Assembly (NCBI RefSeq): GCF_001637325.1 | Contig: NZ_LRXL01000037.1 | Coordinates: forward strand, 434,001-498,000 | Source: Cochleicola gelatinilyticus | Lineage (GTDB): Bacteria > Bacteroidota > Bacteroidia > Flavobacteriales > Flavobacteriaceae | Direction: 5' to 3' | Length of the DNA stretch: 64,000 bases | Shown: in pieces, positions 44,813 to 54,625 of the stretch | Numbering within the stretch: position 1 is the stretch's first letter | How the letters are laid out: each line of letters begins with the position of its first letter | The notes under the pieces: generated by a model | Database searches by the model: none | Seen by the model: only the letters and a program-made list of their open reading frames with translations | Told to the model about the DNA's origin: nothing | Made by a program: the position numbers and the translations under genes

Positions 44813-45841
44813 TTATGGATCTACCTCTTCAAAAATAAATTGGAAAAATGTAGTACTTAGAAAGAAAACAGTACTAATTATAAATGAAATACTAAGAATT
44901 AATACTTGTACTGGAACGTTAAAGAGAAGATACACTAGAGGGAGAATTATTCCCATACACGTTATTATTACAAAGAGAATATTTAAATACAAAACAGAAA
45001 CAGGCAGTTTTGCTTTGTTCTTTAATCGTTCGGATAAAAGATTAGGTATTATTTTTTTAGTAGCATATTCTCCAAGTTTCGATAAAAACAGTTCGTTAAA
45101 TGAAGAATCCTCAAAAACTTGAGGGTCCATTTTACTGGCGAGCTGTATCATTTTATCTTGTTTGTCTTCAGAAATACCTTCAATATCAAGAGACTCTTTA
45201 TAGAGTGCATATTTGTAACCAAAAAAATACCATAATCCCGAACCACATTTATGGGTGTGCCATTTTTCGACCAATTTTGGTTTGTAATTTTTAGGGTATA
45301 TTGTAATGCTTGGAGTTGCTTTTTGAAGAGAGTTTGTAAATAATAGAGATTTTAGTTCAAGGTATAGGTTTTCGGTATCTCCATAGTGATGATCCTCTTG
45401 AAGGAATTCGATCGCTTGTTTCGATTTTCCTTTATAGAAATCTTTTACATCAAAATAAGTGAGTCCTTCAAATTCGTCATCAATATAACTTTTTAGCCCC
45501 GGCAACCATAACTTAGATTCTAATAAAATAGTGACAATTTTTCTAAAATCATGCATTTTTTGAATCACTATATTGTAAGAACCACTAGAATCATCTACCC
45601 GATTTCTCCATTTAGACATTGTTTTTACAACATAAAAATAGATGAGTAATAGTAATACAATGGAGATCGCTATAAAAATATAAAGTAATCCTTCTAATTG
45701 TTTTTCAAATTCTAAACTTACCGTTGCCTTTTGATGAAACACGAATAATAATATTCCAAAAAGACCCAAGCTAAATACGAATGGAATTAGAATATAGAGT
45801 TGTTTATGATTTGATCTATTTGGCATTAATAGGTTGTTCAT
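44813..45841 (-). CDS. Unrecognised membrane protein, 342 aa
   Basis: Two membrane segments near the N-terminus (about 19-38 and 48-68) and two near the C-terminus (about 285-335) flank a ~210-aa soluble part containing WLPGLKSYIDDEFEGLTYFD and THKCGSGLWYFFGYKYALYK. No catalytic motif or family is recognised. The topology suggests an inner-membrane protein with a cytoplasmic central domain. It is a single gene between uvrA and the gamma-glutamyltransferase gene, with AT-rich spacers on both sides. Confidence 0.7.
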   Translation of the reverse strand: MNNLLMPNRSNHKQLYILIPFVFSLGLFGILLFVFHQKATVSLEFEKQLEGLLYIFIAISIVLLLLIYFYVVKTMSKWRNRVDDSSGSYNIVIQKMHDFRKIVTILLESKLWLPGLKSYIDDEFEGLTYFDVKDFYKGKSKQAIEFLQEDHHYGDTENLYLELKSLLFTNSLQKATPSITIYPKNYKPKLVEKWHTHKCGSGLWYFFGYKYALYKESLDIEGISEDKQDKMIQLASKMDPQVFEDSSFNELFLSKLGEYATKKIIPNLLSERLKNKAKLPVSVLYLNILFVIITCMGIILPLVYLLFNVPVQVLILSISFIISTVFFLSTTFFQFIFEEVDP

Positions 45842-46053
45842 CTCTTAAAATGAAGCTGAAAATTTTTAAAATTTAGTTAGACTGAAAATAAAAATACTAC
45901 TAAAATTTTTCTGAATTTTTAATTAAAGTAGACTTTAAAGATATTTTAACGAGTCTAATATTATGATAATTTCTTACAAAAAGTAGTATTTATCTTACAA
46001 TTCGTTGTTGTGGCGAATTGATTCGATAAACGGTGCTTTTAAATGTGGTTATT

Positions 46054-47793
46054 TTAAAAACCCTTAGCAGTATCATCGCCTCTAGGATCGGCTCCGCCTT
46101 CTAATTTTCCATTGGAAAGTCTTAAAATTGCATCTACCTTTCCTATAACAGGAGCAGAACTTACGTCTGTTGTATAGTTTAATTTTTCGAGTTCGCTCAA
46201 GGTCTCTTCAGAGAATCCATTAGGTTCAAATTGGATCACGTCGGGTAGCCATTGATGATGAAAACGGGGTTGATTTACGGCCTCTTGCATATGCATGTCG
46301 TATTCGTATACATTTAAAATGGTTTGAAGTACAGAGGTAATAATGGTAGATCCGCCAGGAGTTCCTAAGCTCATCCAAAATTCATCGTTTTTTTCAACAA
46401 TAGTTGGTGTCATGGAGCTGAGCATTCTTTTTTGTGGAGCGATAGCATTTGCTTCTCCTCCAATTAAGCCAAACATATTGGGTTCTCCAGGTTTTGCACT
46501 AAAATCATCCATTTCGTTATTGAGAAAAAAACCAAGTTCTTTTACATATAATTTCGATCCGAAAGCTGCATTTAATGTTGTTGTTACAGCAATAGCATTT
46601 CCTAATGAGTCGACAATAGAGTAATGCGTGGTTTCAGTACTTTCATTTTTATACGCTTCGAACCCTTCAATAGAGCCATGCTTTATTTTGGAAGAAGCTG
46701 TAGCATTATTAAAACTAAAATTTTGCATTTGTCTGGCAGCGTACGTTTCAGAAAGTAAAGAGTCAACGGGTATTTCTACAAAATCTGGATCTCCCAAATA
46801 GTAACTTCTATCTGCATAGGCTCTTCGTTCTGCTTCTGTAAGTAGTTGTATTGCTTTCGTACTGTTGTGTCCGTATTCTTTTAAGGGATAAGGCTCGATC
46901 ATTTTAAAGATTTCACCTAAGCAAATTCCACCACTTGAAGGAGGTGCCATGGAAATTATTTTTAACTCCTTATAATTAAAAACGATGGGGTCACGCCACT
47001 CTGCTTCATAAGCGTGTAAGTCTTCAATAGTGATAATTCCATTTTTCTTTTTAATAAATTCAACAAGTTGTTGTCCTGTTTTTCCACCGTAAAATTCCGC
47101 ATGTCCGTTTTCAGAAATTCGTTGTAACGTAGCAGCTAATGCTTTGTTTATAAGGGTGTCGCCAGCTTTGTGTTGTTTAGTAAATATGGAGGTTTCTCCA
47201 TTAACTTCAAGAAAAATATCTGCATAAAAGTTAAAACGTTCTGCCTGTTGTTCTGTTATAATATATCCTTGGTTCGCAAGATCGATAACAGGTTGTAAAA
47301 TTTCTTCAATAGGGAGACTTCCTAGTTTTTCATGAACCGCAAAAATACCTGCAATGGTCCCTGGCACTCCCACGGCAAGAGCTCCTGTTTTACTTTTTTC
47401 AGAAATAAAAGTTCCATTTTCGTCGAGATACATATCTTTTGTTGCTTGTAATGGGGCTTTTTCTCTATAATCGATAGTTCCTAATTCACCGTATTGGGTT
47501 CTATATACAATAAAACCACCACCACCCAAGTTTCCAGCATACGGATAAGTTACAGCCAGGGCCATTTCGGTAGCAATCATAGCATCGAAGGCATTACCTC
47601 CTTTTTTCATTATATCTGAACCAATTTTCGAGGCTTCCATTCTGGCTGAAACAACCATAGCATTTTTTGTAATGACCCCTATTTTAGGGAGTGGTGTTTC
47701 AGTTTTATTTTTTTCTTTTGTCGCGCTTGTATTGGTTTGTTTGCAAGAGGCGATTAGAAACGACAGTAAAAGATAGAGGAGGAGTCGATTCAT
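46054..47793 (-). CDS. ggt: Gamma-glutamyltransferase (lipoprotein)
   Basis: 579 aa. The N-terminus (LYLLLSFLIASCKQTN) is a lipoprotein signal peptide, so the enzyme should be membrane-anchored. MVVSARMEASKIGSDIMKKG opens the large subunit; the autoprocessing site and nucleophile Thr lie in ETTHYSIVDSLGNAIAVTT, and the oxyanion segment is KRMLSSMTPTIV. It cleaves gamma-glutamyl bonds such as in glutathione. It overlaps the upstream AcpH-like gene by four bases. A hairpin without T-run (CAATTCG/CGAATTG, 45998-46020) lies downstream. Confidence 0.95.
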   Translation of the reverse strand: MNRLLLYLLLSFLIASCKQTNTSATKEKNKTETPLPKIGVITKNAMVVSARMEASKIGSDIMKKGGNAFDAMIATEMALAVTYPYAGNLGGGGFIVYRTQYGELGTIDYREKAPLQATKDMYLDENGTFISEKSKTGALAVGVPGTIAGIFAVHEKLGSLPIEEILQPVIDLANQGYIITEQQAERFNFYADIFLEVNGETSIFTKQHKAGDTLINKALAATLQRISENGHAEFYGGKTGQQLVEFIKKKNGIITIEDLHAYEAEWRDPIVFNYKELKIISMAPPSSGGICLGEIFKMIEPYPLKEYGHNSTKAIQLLTEAERRAYADRSYYLGDPDFVEIPVDSLLSETYAARQMQNFSFNNATASSKIKHGSIEGFEAYKNESTETTHYSIVDSLGNAIAVTTTLNAAFGSKLYVKELGFFLNNEMDDFSAKPGEPNMFGLIGGEANAIAPQKRMLSSMTPTIVEKNDEFWMSLGTPGGSTIITSVLQTILNVYEYDMHMQEAVNQPRFHHQWLPDVIQFEPNGFSEETLSELEKLNYTTDVSSAPVIGKVDAILRLSNGKLEGGADPRGDDTAKGF

Positions 47794-48374
47794 AATTCTT
47801 TAAGTTTGTTTTTAGAATATGTAATAAGTTCGGCAAAAAAATCGGTAAATTCCTTTTCGAAGTCGGTGTAAAATTCTTCCAGTTCGGCAACGGCTAAATT
47901 CATTTTTGAGATGCCTTTTGTTCGAATGTTCATTTGTGCTAAAATTCTACTAATTCCTGGAATAGTAGCATAACTATGTAACCAATTATCGGCAATCATA
48001 TGTGGCATTATACGTTGAATACGCGTGGGGAGAATTTCAAAATTAGAATGAAGCATTTTGTAAAATGTATCCACATATATAGCAAGTGGTTGCTCATGAT
48101 AAAGATTCCAATTTTTTGCTAAAAAATGATCGTATAAAATATCTACGATTACCCCACTATAATGTCCGTAATTTTCGTGCAATCGAGCAGTACTTTGACG
48201 TACAATAGGGTGTGCATCTGTGTAGCTGTCTATAGCGCGGTGTAGTAAAATACCTTGTTGAATTTTTGGAGGATATTTTAAGTACTTTTTTCCTTTAATT
48301 CCATCAGCGATAAAGTTACCAATAGTAATACTTTCGTCCTCATTAGAAAGGTATATGTGTGCTAGATAATTCAT
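47790..48374 (-). CDS. ACP phosphodiesterase-like protein (DUF479)
   Basis: 194 aa from the ATG at 48374, giving MNYLAHIYLSNEDESITIGN, the family's usual start; the ORF runs 20 codons further up, overlapping the glmM promoter. Conserved HRAIDSYTDAHPIVRQS and ILYDHFLAKNW hold the metal-binding His and Asp residues. AcpH removes the phosphopantetheine arm from acyl carrier protein. It overlaps the ggt gene by four bases and is divergent from glmM. Confidence 0.9.
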   Translation of the reverse strand: MNYLAHIYLSNEDESITIGNFIADGIKGKKYLKYPPKIQQGILLHRAIDSYTDAHPIVRQSTARLHENYGHYSGVIVDILYDHFLAKNWNLYHEQPLAIYVDTFYKMLHSNFEILPTRIQRIMPHMIADNWLHSYATIPGISRILAQMNIRTKGISKMNLAVAELEEFYTDFEKEFTDFFAELITYSKNKLKEL

Positions 48375-48421
48375 TCCGCACAATTTACGAAATAGCATCG
48401 AAGAAAAATAGCTGAAAAAAG

Positions 48422-48429
48422 TATCTTTG
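48422..48429 (+). promoter_or_regulatory. Promoter -7 element of the phosphoglucosamine mutase gene
   Basis: TATCTTTG, 15 bases before the ATG at 48445, a perfect TAnnTTTG match. It rules out the ATG at 48427, which lies within the element. Confidence 0.5.
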
Positions 48430-48444
48430 CACAAAATTCATTTC

Positions 48445-49833
48445 ATGACATTAATAAAATCTATTTCGGGAATACGAGGAACCATTGGCGGCGCTCAAGG
48501 TGAAAACTTAACGCCGATTGATGCGGTAAAATATGCAGCAGCCTATGGTAGTTGGGTTAAAAATCAACTGGATAAAGAACATTATAAAGTAGTAGTTGGA
48601 CGTGATGCACGGATATCAGGACACATGGTGCAACAATTAGTAATGCAAACCTTAGTGGGTATGGGGATTCATGTGATCGACCTCGGATTGTCTACAACTC
48701 CCACCGTAGAAGTGGCAGTTACAATGGAGCATGCAGATGGAGGTATTATACTTACAGCGAGCCATAACCCTAAACAGTGGAATGCATTAAAGTTACTTAA
48801 CAACAAAGGAGAGTTTTTAAATGCAGCTGCCGGACAGGAAATTCTGGATATTGCGGAACAAGGCACGATACAATTTTCTGAAGTAGACGATCTAGGAGAG
48901 ATCTCTATAAATGATGCGTATATAGACCTTCATATAGATGAAATATTAGATTTACCTTTAGTAAATACCGAAGCGATTAAGCATGCTGGATTTAAAGTAG
49001 TTGTTGACGCTGTGAATTCTACTGGAGGTATCGCAGTTCCATTATTGCTAGAAGCTTTAGGGGTGACACCAGTGAAATTATATTGTGATCCTACAGGAGA
49101 ATTTCCACATAACCCTGAGCCTCTAAAAGAACATTTAGGAGATCTTATGGAACTAGTTAAAACCGAAAACGCTGATTTTGGTATTGTGGTCGATCCCGAC
49201 GTAGACCGCCTTGCTTTTGTAGATGAAAAGGGGAATATGTTTGGAGAAGAATACACACTCGTAGCAGTTGCAGATTATATTTTACAGCATAAAAAAGGCA
49301 ATACGGTATCTAACATGTCCTCATCGCGTGCATTACGTGACGTGACCGAAAAGCATGGAGGAACCTATACTGCAAGTGCTGTTGGAGAAGTTAATGTGGT
49401 CGAAAAAATGAAAGAAACACATGCCGTAATTGGAGGAGAAGGCAACGGCGGAATTATCTATCCTGAATTGCACTACGGAAGAGATAGCTTGGTGGGAATT
49501 GCTTTATTTTTAAGTCATTTAGCTGAAGAAAAAGTCTCGGTTAGCGCACTTCGGAAAAGATATACCTCGTATTTTATGAGTAAGAAAAAGATTCAACTTA
49601 CTCCGCAATTAGATGTCGATGCACTTCTGAAGGCAATGGAAGTGAAATATGCTTCAGAACAAATAAATACTATCGATGGTGTAAAAATAGATTTTGCTGA
49701 AAACTGGGTACATCTTCGAAAATCCAATACAGAACCCATTATTCGAATCTATACGGAAGCTAAATCACAGGAAGAAGCAGATGTGCTGGCAGACAGAATT
49801 ATTTCAGAAATAAAAGAAATAGCAGGAATTTAG
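48445..49833 (+). CDS. glmM: Phosphoglucosamine mutase
   Basis: 462 aa. The phosphoserine loop is ILTASHNPKQWNALKLL, the metal-binding loop DPDVDRLAFVDEKG, the sugar loop GGEGNGGIIYPE, and the phosphate-binding end RKSNTEPIIRIYTEA. These mark the alpha-D-phosphohexomutase family; the GlmM assignment (glucosamine-6-P to glucosamine-1-P for peptidoglycan and LPS) is likely, though a phosphomannomutase role is possible. It is a single gene, convergent with the CocE-type hydrolase gene. Confidence 0.88.
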   Translation: MTLIKSISGIRGTIGGAQGENLTPIDAVKYAAAYGSWVKNQLDKEHYKVVVGRDARISGHMVQQLVMQTLVGMGIHVIDLGLSTTPTVEVAVTMEHADGGIILTASHNPKQWNALKLLNNKGEFLNAAAGQEILDIAEQGTIQFSEVDDLGEISINDAYIDLHIDEILDLPLVNTEAIKHAGFKVVVDAVNSTGGIAVPLLLEALGVTPVKLYCDPTGEFPHNPEPLKEHLGDLMELVKTENADFGIVVDPDVDRLAFVDEKGNMFGEEYTLVAVADYILQHKKGNTVSNMSSSRALRDVTEKHGGTYTASAVGEVNVVEKMKETHAVIGGEGNGGIIYPELHYGRDSLVGIALFLSHLAEEKVSVSALRKRYTSYFMSKKKIQLTPQLDVDALLKAMEVKYASEQINTIDGVKIDFAENWVHLRKSNTEPIIRIYTEAKSQEEADVLADRIISEIKEIAGI

Positions 49834-49867
49834 TGTGAATGAAAAAGATATAATGAAGAAACCCTCA

Positions 49868-51709
49868 TTAGTCATTAGTCATTGCTTTTAAATATGCTGT
49901 TTCCCCACCAACAATTGGAAGGGTAATTGTGGTTGCATCTAAATCTATAGTTAGTTGTGTTCCAGGTTTTGGTAGTAGGGTAAATTCTTTATCACTCGAA
50001 AAAATCATGAGTGCTAGTTGCTGTCCTTTAGGAATAATCTGATCATCGGGCATGAGGTCGAAGTTCACTTCATAAAATTGCTTAGGAACCAACGGACTAC
50101 TATCTGTTAATGAGTTATGATTTTGTGGATCTGCCCATCCACGGGTAATAATATTATCGGTGATTTTTGCATCTTTTGCATCATTCCAAGGAAGAGATAC
50201 TAACCAAACCGATAGATTGGCAGCTGGTTTACTACTCGACATAGTGATAGATACTTTTGGTACTCCCGAGATATGTAAAGCTTCTTTTAATACAGGGGTG
50301 GTATATACCAATCGATGTTTACTAGTTTCAGCAGTAACTAATTCTTGTCCAGAAATAGTGGCATTATCTGTGAAATTTTCGGTCTCTTTCTTTTTTGTAT
50401 TTTTAATGCTTAATGTTCCTTGTTTCGGTGCTCCTGAAGACAAATGTAATGTTACAGGGTTCGAATTAGGGTTTGGGTATTCAGCATAGGCGGTAGGCTT
50501 GTCTCTAGAGTCATTTTCGCGAACAATCCATGCGTGTGCATCGTTTTCTACTCCATTTTCTATTCCATGCAGATATCTTGTAAACCAACGATTCATTAAT
50601 TTCATAGGAGGCGGTCCGCCATGTCCATTTTGATGGTAATAAATCTGTGAGGGAATTCCTTGCTCTTTTGCTGCTTTATAAATTCGATAGCTGTGCTCTG
50701 GCATTACATTCCAGTCATTAAACCCATGTGACATTAGCAATGCTGCCTTCATAGGTTTCATATCATTCAGATAATCACGTCCAGCCCAGAAATCGTTGTA
50801 ATCTCCGGTAACCCGGTCCATCCCGTTTTTCATTTCGGTATCACGTACGGTTTGATTGTTATAAGCTCGTTTCGCTTCATCACCACTGTGAATAAAGTCA
50901 TACAGTACATCGATATCTTCACCTAAATAGCCTCCAGGAGAACGTACGAGTCCGTTAGATCTGTAATAATGATAATAGGAAGTATTTGGTGCAATTGGAA
51001 TGATGGCTTCTAAACCTTCAACTCCAGTTGTGGCAGCTGCTAATGGAATGGTTCCGTTATAAGAAGTACCTGTCATTCCTACTTTTCCAGTAGACCAAAA
51101 CGCTTCTACTTTTTCGTGGCTGTCTGGTTCGGTGTATCCTGCAGCGCGGCCGTTCAGCCAGTCGATCACCGCTTTTGGAGCCAAAGATTCATTATCACCT
51201 CCTACTGTAGGTGCTCCTTGTGAGAGTCCGGTACCTGGTGATGAAGAGTGAACAACAACATATCCTCTTGGAACCCATTTATTAATATGTGAATTTGAGA
51301 TTATAGGACGCTTTCCCATTCGTTTAACTTCGGGATGAACACGCTCTTTAGCAGTCGCTCCTAATTCATGATTCACATCCCAAAAAAGACCTTCAACGTT
51401 AGGGGCAACTCCGGCAAAATAGGGACTTGACACATAAATTATTGGGAGTTTAAGACCATCGGTGTCGGTTTGTTTCGGTCTTGTAACACTCACATGCATT
51501 CTGTCTGGCTTGTTATCACCGTCGGTATCGAATTCGGTTTCTACCCACAAGTCGTGTCGAATCCATTGGGATGCATCTTCAAAAGCAGTAACTATTTGTG
51601 CTTCTCCATCTTCAAAAATAGGCGCAGCTTGAGTAGTGCTTTGCGCATATAGATTGGGTGTTGCAATAAGAAAAATTACAAGCGACAAAAAGGATAACAT
51701 CTTTTTCAT
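49868..51709 (-). CDS. CocE/NonD-family hydrolase (Xaa-Pro dipeptidyl-peptidase type, S15)
   Basis: 613 aa with signal peptide (MKKMLSFLSLVIFLIATPNL..). The catalytic Ser is in KVGMTGTSYNGTIPLAAAT, Asp in MSHGFNDWNVMPEHS and His in YYHQNGHGGPPP. A PepX C-terminal jelly-roll domain begins near residue 420 (VTLHLSSGAPKQGTLS, later VSITMSSSKPAANLSVWLV). It is exported and removes Xaa-Pro dipeptides or hydrolyses acyl esters. It is monocistronic. Confidence 0.92.
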   Translation of the reverse strand: MKKMLSFLSLVIFLIATPNLYAQSTTQAAPIFEDGEAQIVTAFEDASQWIRHDLWVETEFDTDGDNKPDRMHVSVTRPKQTDTDGLKLPIIYVSSPYFAGVAPNVEGLFWDVNHELGATAKERVHPEVKRMGKRPIISNSHINKWVPRGYVVVHSSSPGTGLSQGAPTVGGDNESLAPKAVIDWLNGRAAGYTEPDSHEKVEAFWSTGKVGMTGTSYNGTIPLAAATTGVEGLEAIIPIAPNTSYYHYYRSNGLVRSPGGYLGEDIDVLYDFIHSGDEAKRAYNNQTVRDTEMKNGMDRVTGDYNDFWAGRDYLNDMKPMKAALLMSHGFNDWNVMPEHSYRIYKAAKEQGIPSQIYYHQNGHGGPPPMKLMNRWFTRYLHGIENGVENDAHAWIVRENDSRDKPTAYAEYPNPNSNPVTLHLSSGAPKQGTLSIKNTKKKETENFTDNATISGQELVTAETSKHRLVYTTPVLKEALHISGVPKVSITMSSSKPAANLSVWLVSLPWNDAKDAKITDNIITRGWADPQNHNSLTDSSPLVPKQFYEVNFDLMPDDQIIPKGQQLALMIFSSDKEFTLLPKPGTQLTIDLDATTITLPIVGGETAYLKAMTND

Positions 51710-51882
51710 AATACTGTATTTTAAGTAAAAAGGTTTCAGTAGTAACGTTGCCTTTCAGAAAAAAAAAAGGCAATCAAGTGTATAAAAGTAGAGAAACTAA
51801 ATGGATATGTACACTTCATTCATTACACCAAAAGATTTACTTCCGAAGAAAGAATCTATACATAACGTATCATTAAATTTAA

Positions 51883-52521
51883 TTAAGCTTCTATTTTTTT
51901 TAGTTCCTTATAATTTCGGTTTAGACGTTTCAGTAAGGTTCCATAGATCAGCCAATAGAATAGCATTAATAATCCAAGAAATGCAAGCCCTACAATCAGC
52001 TGTGTTATAATGAAATATGTTTGAAATTTCTCTTCAGAAAGTGCTTGTTCTCCTAGATCGACCACTTCGTACAAATGATGCATGTTGAAATAGAAAAATA
52101 GATTGACAGCAATGGTTGAAAGTACAAACATGCCAATATTGTAATATACAAAATAGCGAACTGTTTTTCGTGTTCTTAAAATATTCGCCATTAATTCACC
52201 AATAGTATCGGTCACACGAATGCGTTTGTAGTTTTTATAAAAATAGAAGATGAAAATAGCGACTACTACATAATGCACTAAATTTACGTAGATCGAAATT
52301 TTATGCAATCCCATTTCAACTAAGATTTTATGTTGAGAATCTGGGATGAAAAATAAAATAGCAATCCAAAATAGCATTTCAGCAATACCAATAAAAAAGA
52401 TCCACTTTACAATAGAAGACGATTTTTTTAATAGCATGCTATAAATAGCTGCGTACGACAATTTGGGTAACTCTTGCTCCCTTTTCTGCCATTCTTTTTT
52501 TAATACCTCTAATTGATCCAT
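51883..52521 (-). CDS. Membrane protein co-transcribed with a sigma factor, 212 aa
   Basis: Four membrane segments follow a charged N-terminus (MDQLEVLKKEWQKREQELPK). The end is basic (LKRLNRNYKELKKIEA). No zinc-binding anti-sigma motif (HxxxCxxC) is visible. It starts ten bases after the sigma factor stop, and flavobacterial ECF-type sigma genes are often followed by a membrane protein of this size, so a role in controlling the sigma factor is inferred. The mechanism is unknown. Confidence 0.75.
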   Translation of the reverse strand: MDQLEVLKKEWQKREQELPKLSYAAIYSMLLKKSSSIVKWIFFIGIAEMLFWIAILFFIPDSQHKILVEMGLHKISIYVNLVHYVVVAIFIFYFYKNYKRIRVTDTIGELMANILRTRKTVRYFVYYNIGMFVLSTIAVNLFFYFNMHHLYEVVDLGEQALSEEKFQTYFIITQLIVGLAFLGLLMLFYWLIYGTLLKRLNRNYKELKKIEA

Positions 52522-52531
52522 AGGAGGAGGG

Positions 52532-53026
52532 TTAGGGATTTAATACTTTTCGTAATTTTTCTTTAATTCGATTCATTTTTACTCGGGCATTCACTTCGGT
52601 AATACCGAGCGTTTCTGAAATCTCTCTATAATTCTTATCTTCTAGATACAAAAACACTAATGCTTTATCGATATCGTTAAGATCTTTTACTGCACTGTAC
52701 ATTAGCTTTAACTGTTCTTCGATCGTGTCATCATAATCTTCCGAAGAAATTTTAAAACTAATTTTTTCGTAATCTTGTGTTTGTATCTGTCGTTTTGACT
52801 TTCTATATAGCGTTATAGCTGTATTTAATGCTACGCGATACATCCAAGTACTAAATTTCGCATCCCCTCTAAATTTTGGAAACGCGCGCCATAACTGTAT
52901 GGTGATTTCCTGAAACAGATCGTTATGTGCATCGCGGCTGTTTGTATACAGTCTGCAGATCTTATGTACGATGTTCTGGTTGGCCTCTAGCTGGGTTACA
53001 AAACTATGTTCAAGGTCTTCGTTCAA
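52532..53026 (-). CDS. ECF-type RNA polymerase sigma factor
   Basis: 164 aa. Region 2 includes NIVHKICRLYTNSRDAHNDL and FQEITIQLWRAFPKFRGDAK with FSTWMYRVALNTAI; region 4 is LVFLYLEDKNYREISETLG followed by ITEVNARVKMNRIKEKLRK. Region 3 is absent, as in group 4 (ECF) factors. It directs RNA polymerase to an unknown regulon, possibly including its own operon. The downstream membrane protein is a candidate regulator. Confidence 0.93.
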   Translation of the reverse strand: MNEDLEHSFVTQLEANQNIVHKICRLYTNSRDAHNDLFQEITIQLWRAFPKFRGDAKFSTWMYRVALNTAITLYRKSKRQIQTQDYEKISFKISSEDYDDTIEEQLKLMYSAVKDLNDIDKALVFLYLEDKNYREISETLGITEVNARVKMNRIKEKLRKVLNP

Positions 53027-53150
53027 GGATGGATTGTTAGTTGTACGATTAGTAGAAAACTTTTTAGGTTTGTTACAAATTTGCTAAAAATAAGATAATT
53101 TAAGTGCTTTTTGCCTTGTAAATAGTACCTTTATAACACACAATAAGCGT

Positions 53151-54425
53151 ATGAATATTCCCAAATCGAATGCTCCTAGAATCATTGTAATTGGTGGTGG
53201 TTTTGGAGGGGTTTCTCTCATAAAGAAACTTCAGAAATTAGAGGTGCAAGTAGTACTATTTGATCGCCATAATTACCATACATTTCAACCCTTATTGTAT
53301 CAAGTCTCTACTGCAGGACTAGAACCAGATTCGATTGCGTATCCGCTTCGGAAAATTTTCAGAAAAAATAAAGATTTTCATTTTCGCTTGGCTGAAGTTG
53401 AACGGGTAGATACAAATGTAAAAGAAATTTATACTTCCATCGGAAACCTTACGTACGACTATCTTGTTATTGCCACAGGAACTAAAACTAATTACTTCGG
53501 AAACCAAGCGATAGAGACTAACAGTATGCCGATGAAAACAGTTCCGCAGGCATTAAATATTAGAAGTTTAATGCTTCAGAACATTGAAGAAGCAGATATA
53601 ACGAGCGACCCAGAAAAACGGAAGCGATTGCTAAATTTTGTAGTTGCGGGAGCGGGACCCACAGGGGTTGAATTAGCAGGTGCATTGGCAGAGTTTCGAA
53701 AAGGAATTCTAGAACATGATTATCCCGAACTAGAGGAGGAAGAAATGAAAGTGCATTTAATTGAAGGTGCCGATAGAGTTCTGCCTCCAATGAGTGAAAC
53801 TGCCTCTAAAAAAGCAGCGAAGTTTTTAGAAAACTTGGGAGTACAACTTCATTTAAAAACCTTTATTACCGATTATGATGGAAGTATTGTAACGACCAAA
53901 GATGGAACCACTTTCGAAACCGAAACGTTTATTTGGGCGGCAGGAGTTACCGGAGCACCCATTGGTGGAATCGATGGAAATTCTCTTATCGAAAAGGCCA
54001 ATCGATATAAAGTGGATCGTACCAATAAAATTGAAGGTCTTGAAGCTGTTTACGCCATAGGCGATATCGCTCTTATGGAAACAGAAAACTTTCCGAAGGG
54101 ACACCCACAAGTAGCACAGCCTGCCATTCAACAAGGAAGCCATTTAGGGAAGAATTTTAAAAAGATACTGGAAGGGAAAACACCAAAGCCTTTTGTGTAT
54201 TTAGATAAGGGAAGTATGGCAACCGTAGGAAGAAATAAAGCAGTAGTCGACTTTAAAAAAATGCACTTTGCAGGTGCCTTTGCTTGGTTTCTATGGATGT
54301 TTGTGCATTTATGGTTTTTGGTTGGTTTTAGAAACAGAGTGATCACATTCTTCAACTGGACCTACAGCTACATTAATTACGATCGTGCTGCACGCTTAAT
54401 AATTCGTCCGTTTACAAAAAAGTAA
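53151..54425 (+). CDS. ndh: Type II NADH dehydrogenase
   Basis: 424 aa. Two Rossmann motifs: IIVIGGGFGGVSLIKKL (FAD) and FVVAGAGPTGVELAGALAEF (NADH); FAD contact ETFIWAAGVTGAPIGG and AVYAIGDIALME follow. The C-terminus carries a hydrophobic amphipathic region (FAWFLWMFVHLWFLVGF) that anchors it to the inner membrane. It passes electrons from NADH to menaquinone without proton pumping. It is a single gene, with a TACCTTTA promoter-like word at 53126. Confidence 0.92.
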   Translation: MNIPKSNAPRIIVIGGGFGGVSLIKKLQKLEVQVVLFDRHNYHTFQPLLYQVSTAGLEPDSIAYPLRKIFRKNKDFHFRLAEVERVDTNVKEIYTSIGNLTYDYLVIATGTKTNYFGNQAIETNSMPMKTVPQALNIRSLMLQNIEEADITSDPEKRKRLLNFVVAGAGPTGVELAGALAEFRKGILEHDYPELEEEEMKVHLIEGADRVLPPMSETASKKAAKFLENLGVQLHLKTFITDYDGSIVTTKDGTTFETETFIWAAGVTGAPIGGIDGNSLIEKANRYKVDRTNKIEGLEAVYAIGDIALMETENFPKGHPQVAQPAIQQGSHLGKNFKKILEGKTPKPFVYLDKGSMATVGRNKAVVDFKKMHFAGAFAWFLWMFVHLWFLVGFRNRVITFFNWTYSYINYDRAARLIIRPFTKK

Positions 54426-54434
54426 TTTCCCTAA

Positions 54435-54569
54435 TTAGGAGCAGCCATCACAAAACCCAGATATATCGTTTTCTAGACACGCTACCTTACCACATTCGAG
54501 GCATCTAAAATGGATATGGTTATGGGAATTGGCAAAAGATATTTTTGCAGCACCTACTAATTTAAGATA
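54435..54569 (-). pseudogene. C-terminal remnant of a Fur-family repressor gene
   Basis: The minus strand encodes KISFANSHNHIHFRCLECGK followed by VACLENDISGFCDGCS and a stop. This matches the zinc-binding C-terminus of Fur-family regulators (HxHHxHxHFxCxxCGKVxCL, then a CxxC end), but with about 15-20 residues missing between the two CxxC pairs and no N-terminal DNA-binding domain: an in-frame stop lies just upstream. It cannot act as a repressor. It lies in the 200-base spacer after ndh. Confidence 0.6.
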
Positions 54570-54625
54570 TTAGTTTATAAAATAATTAAAATTAATCTGC
54601 ATAAACTCCAACCTAATTAAAAATT

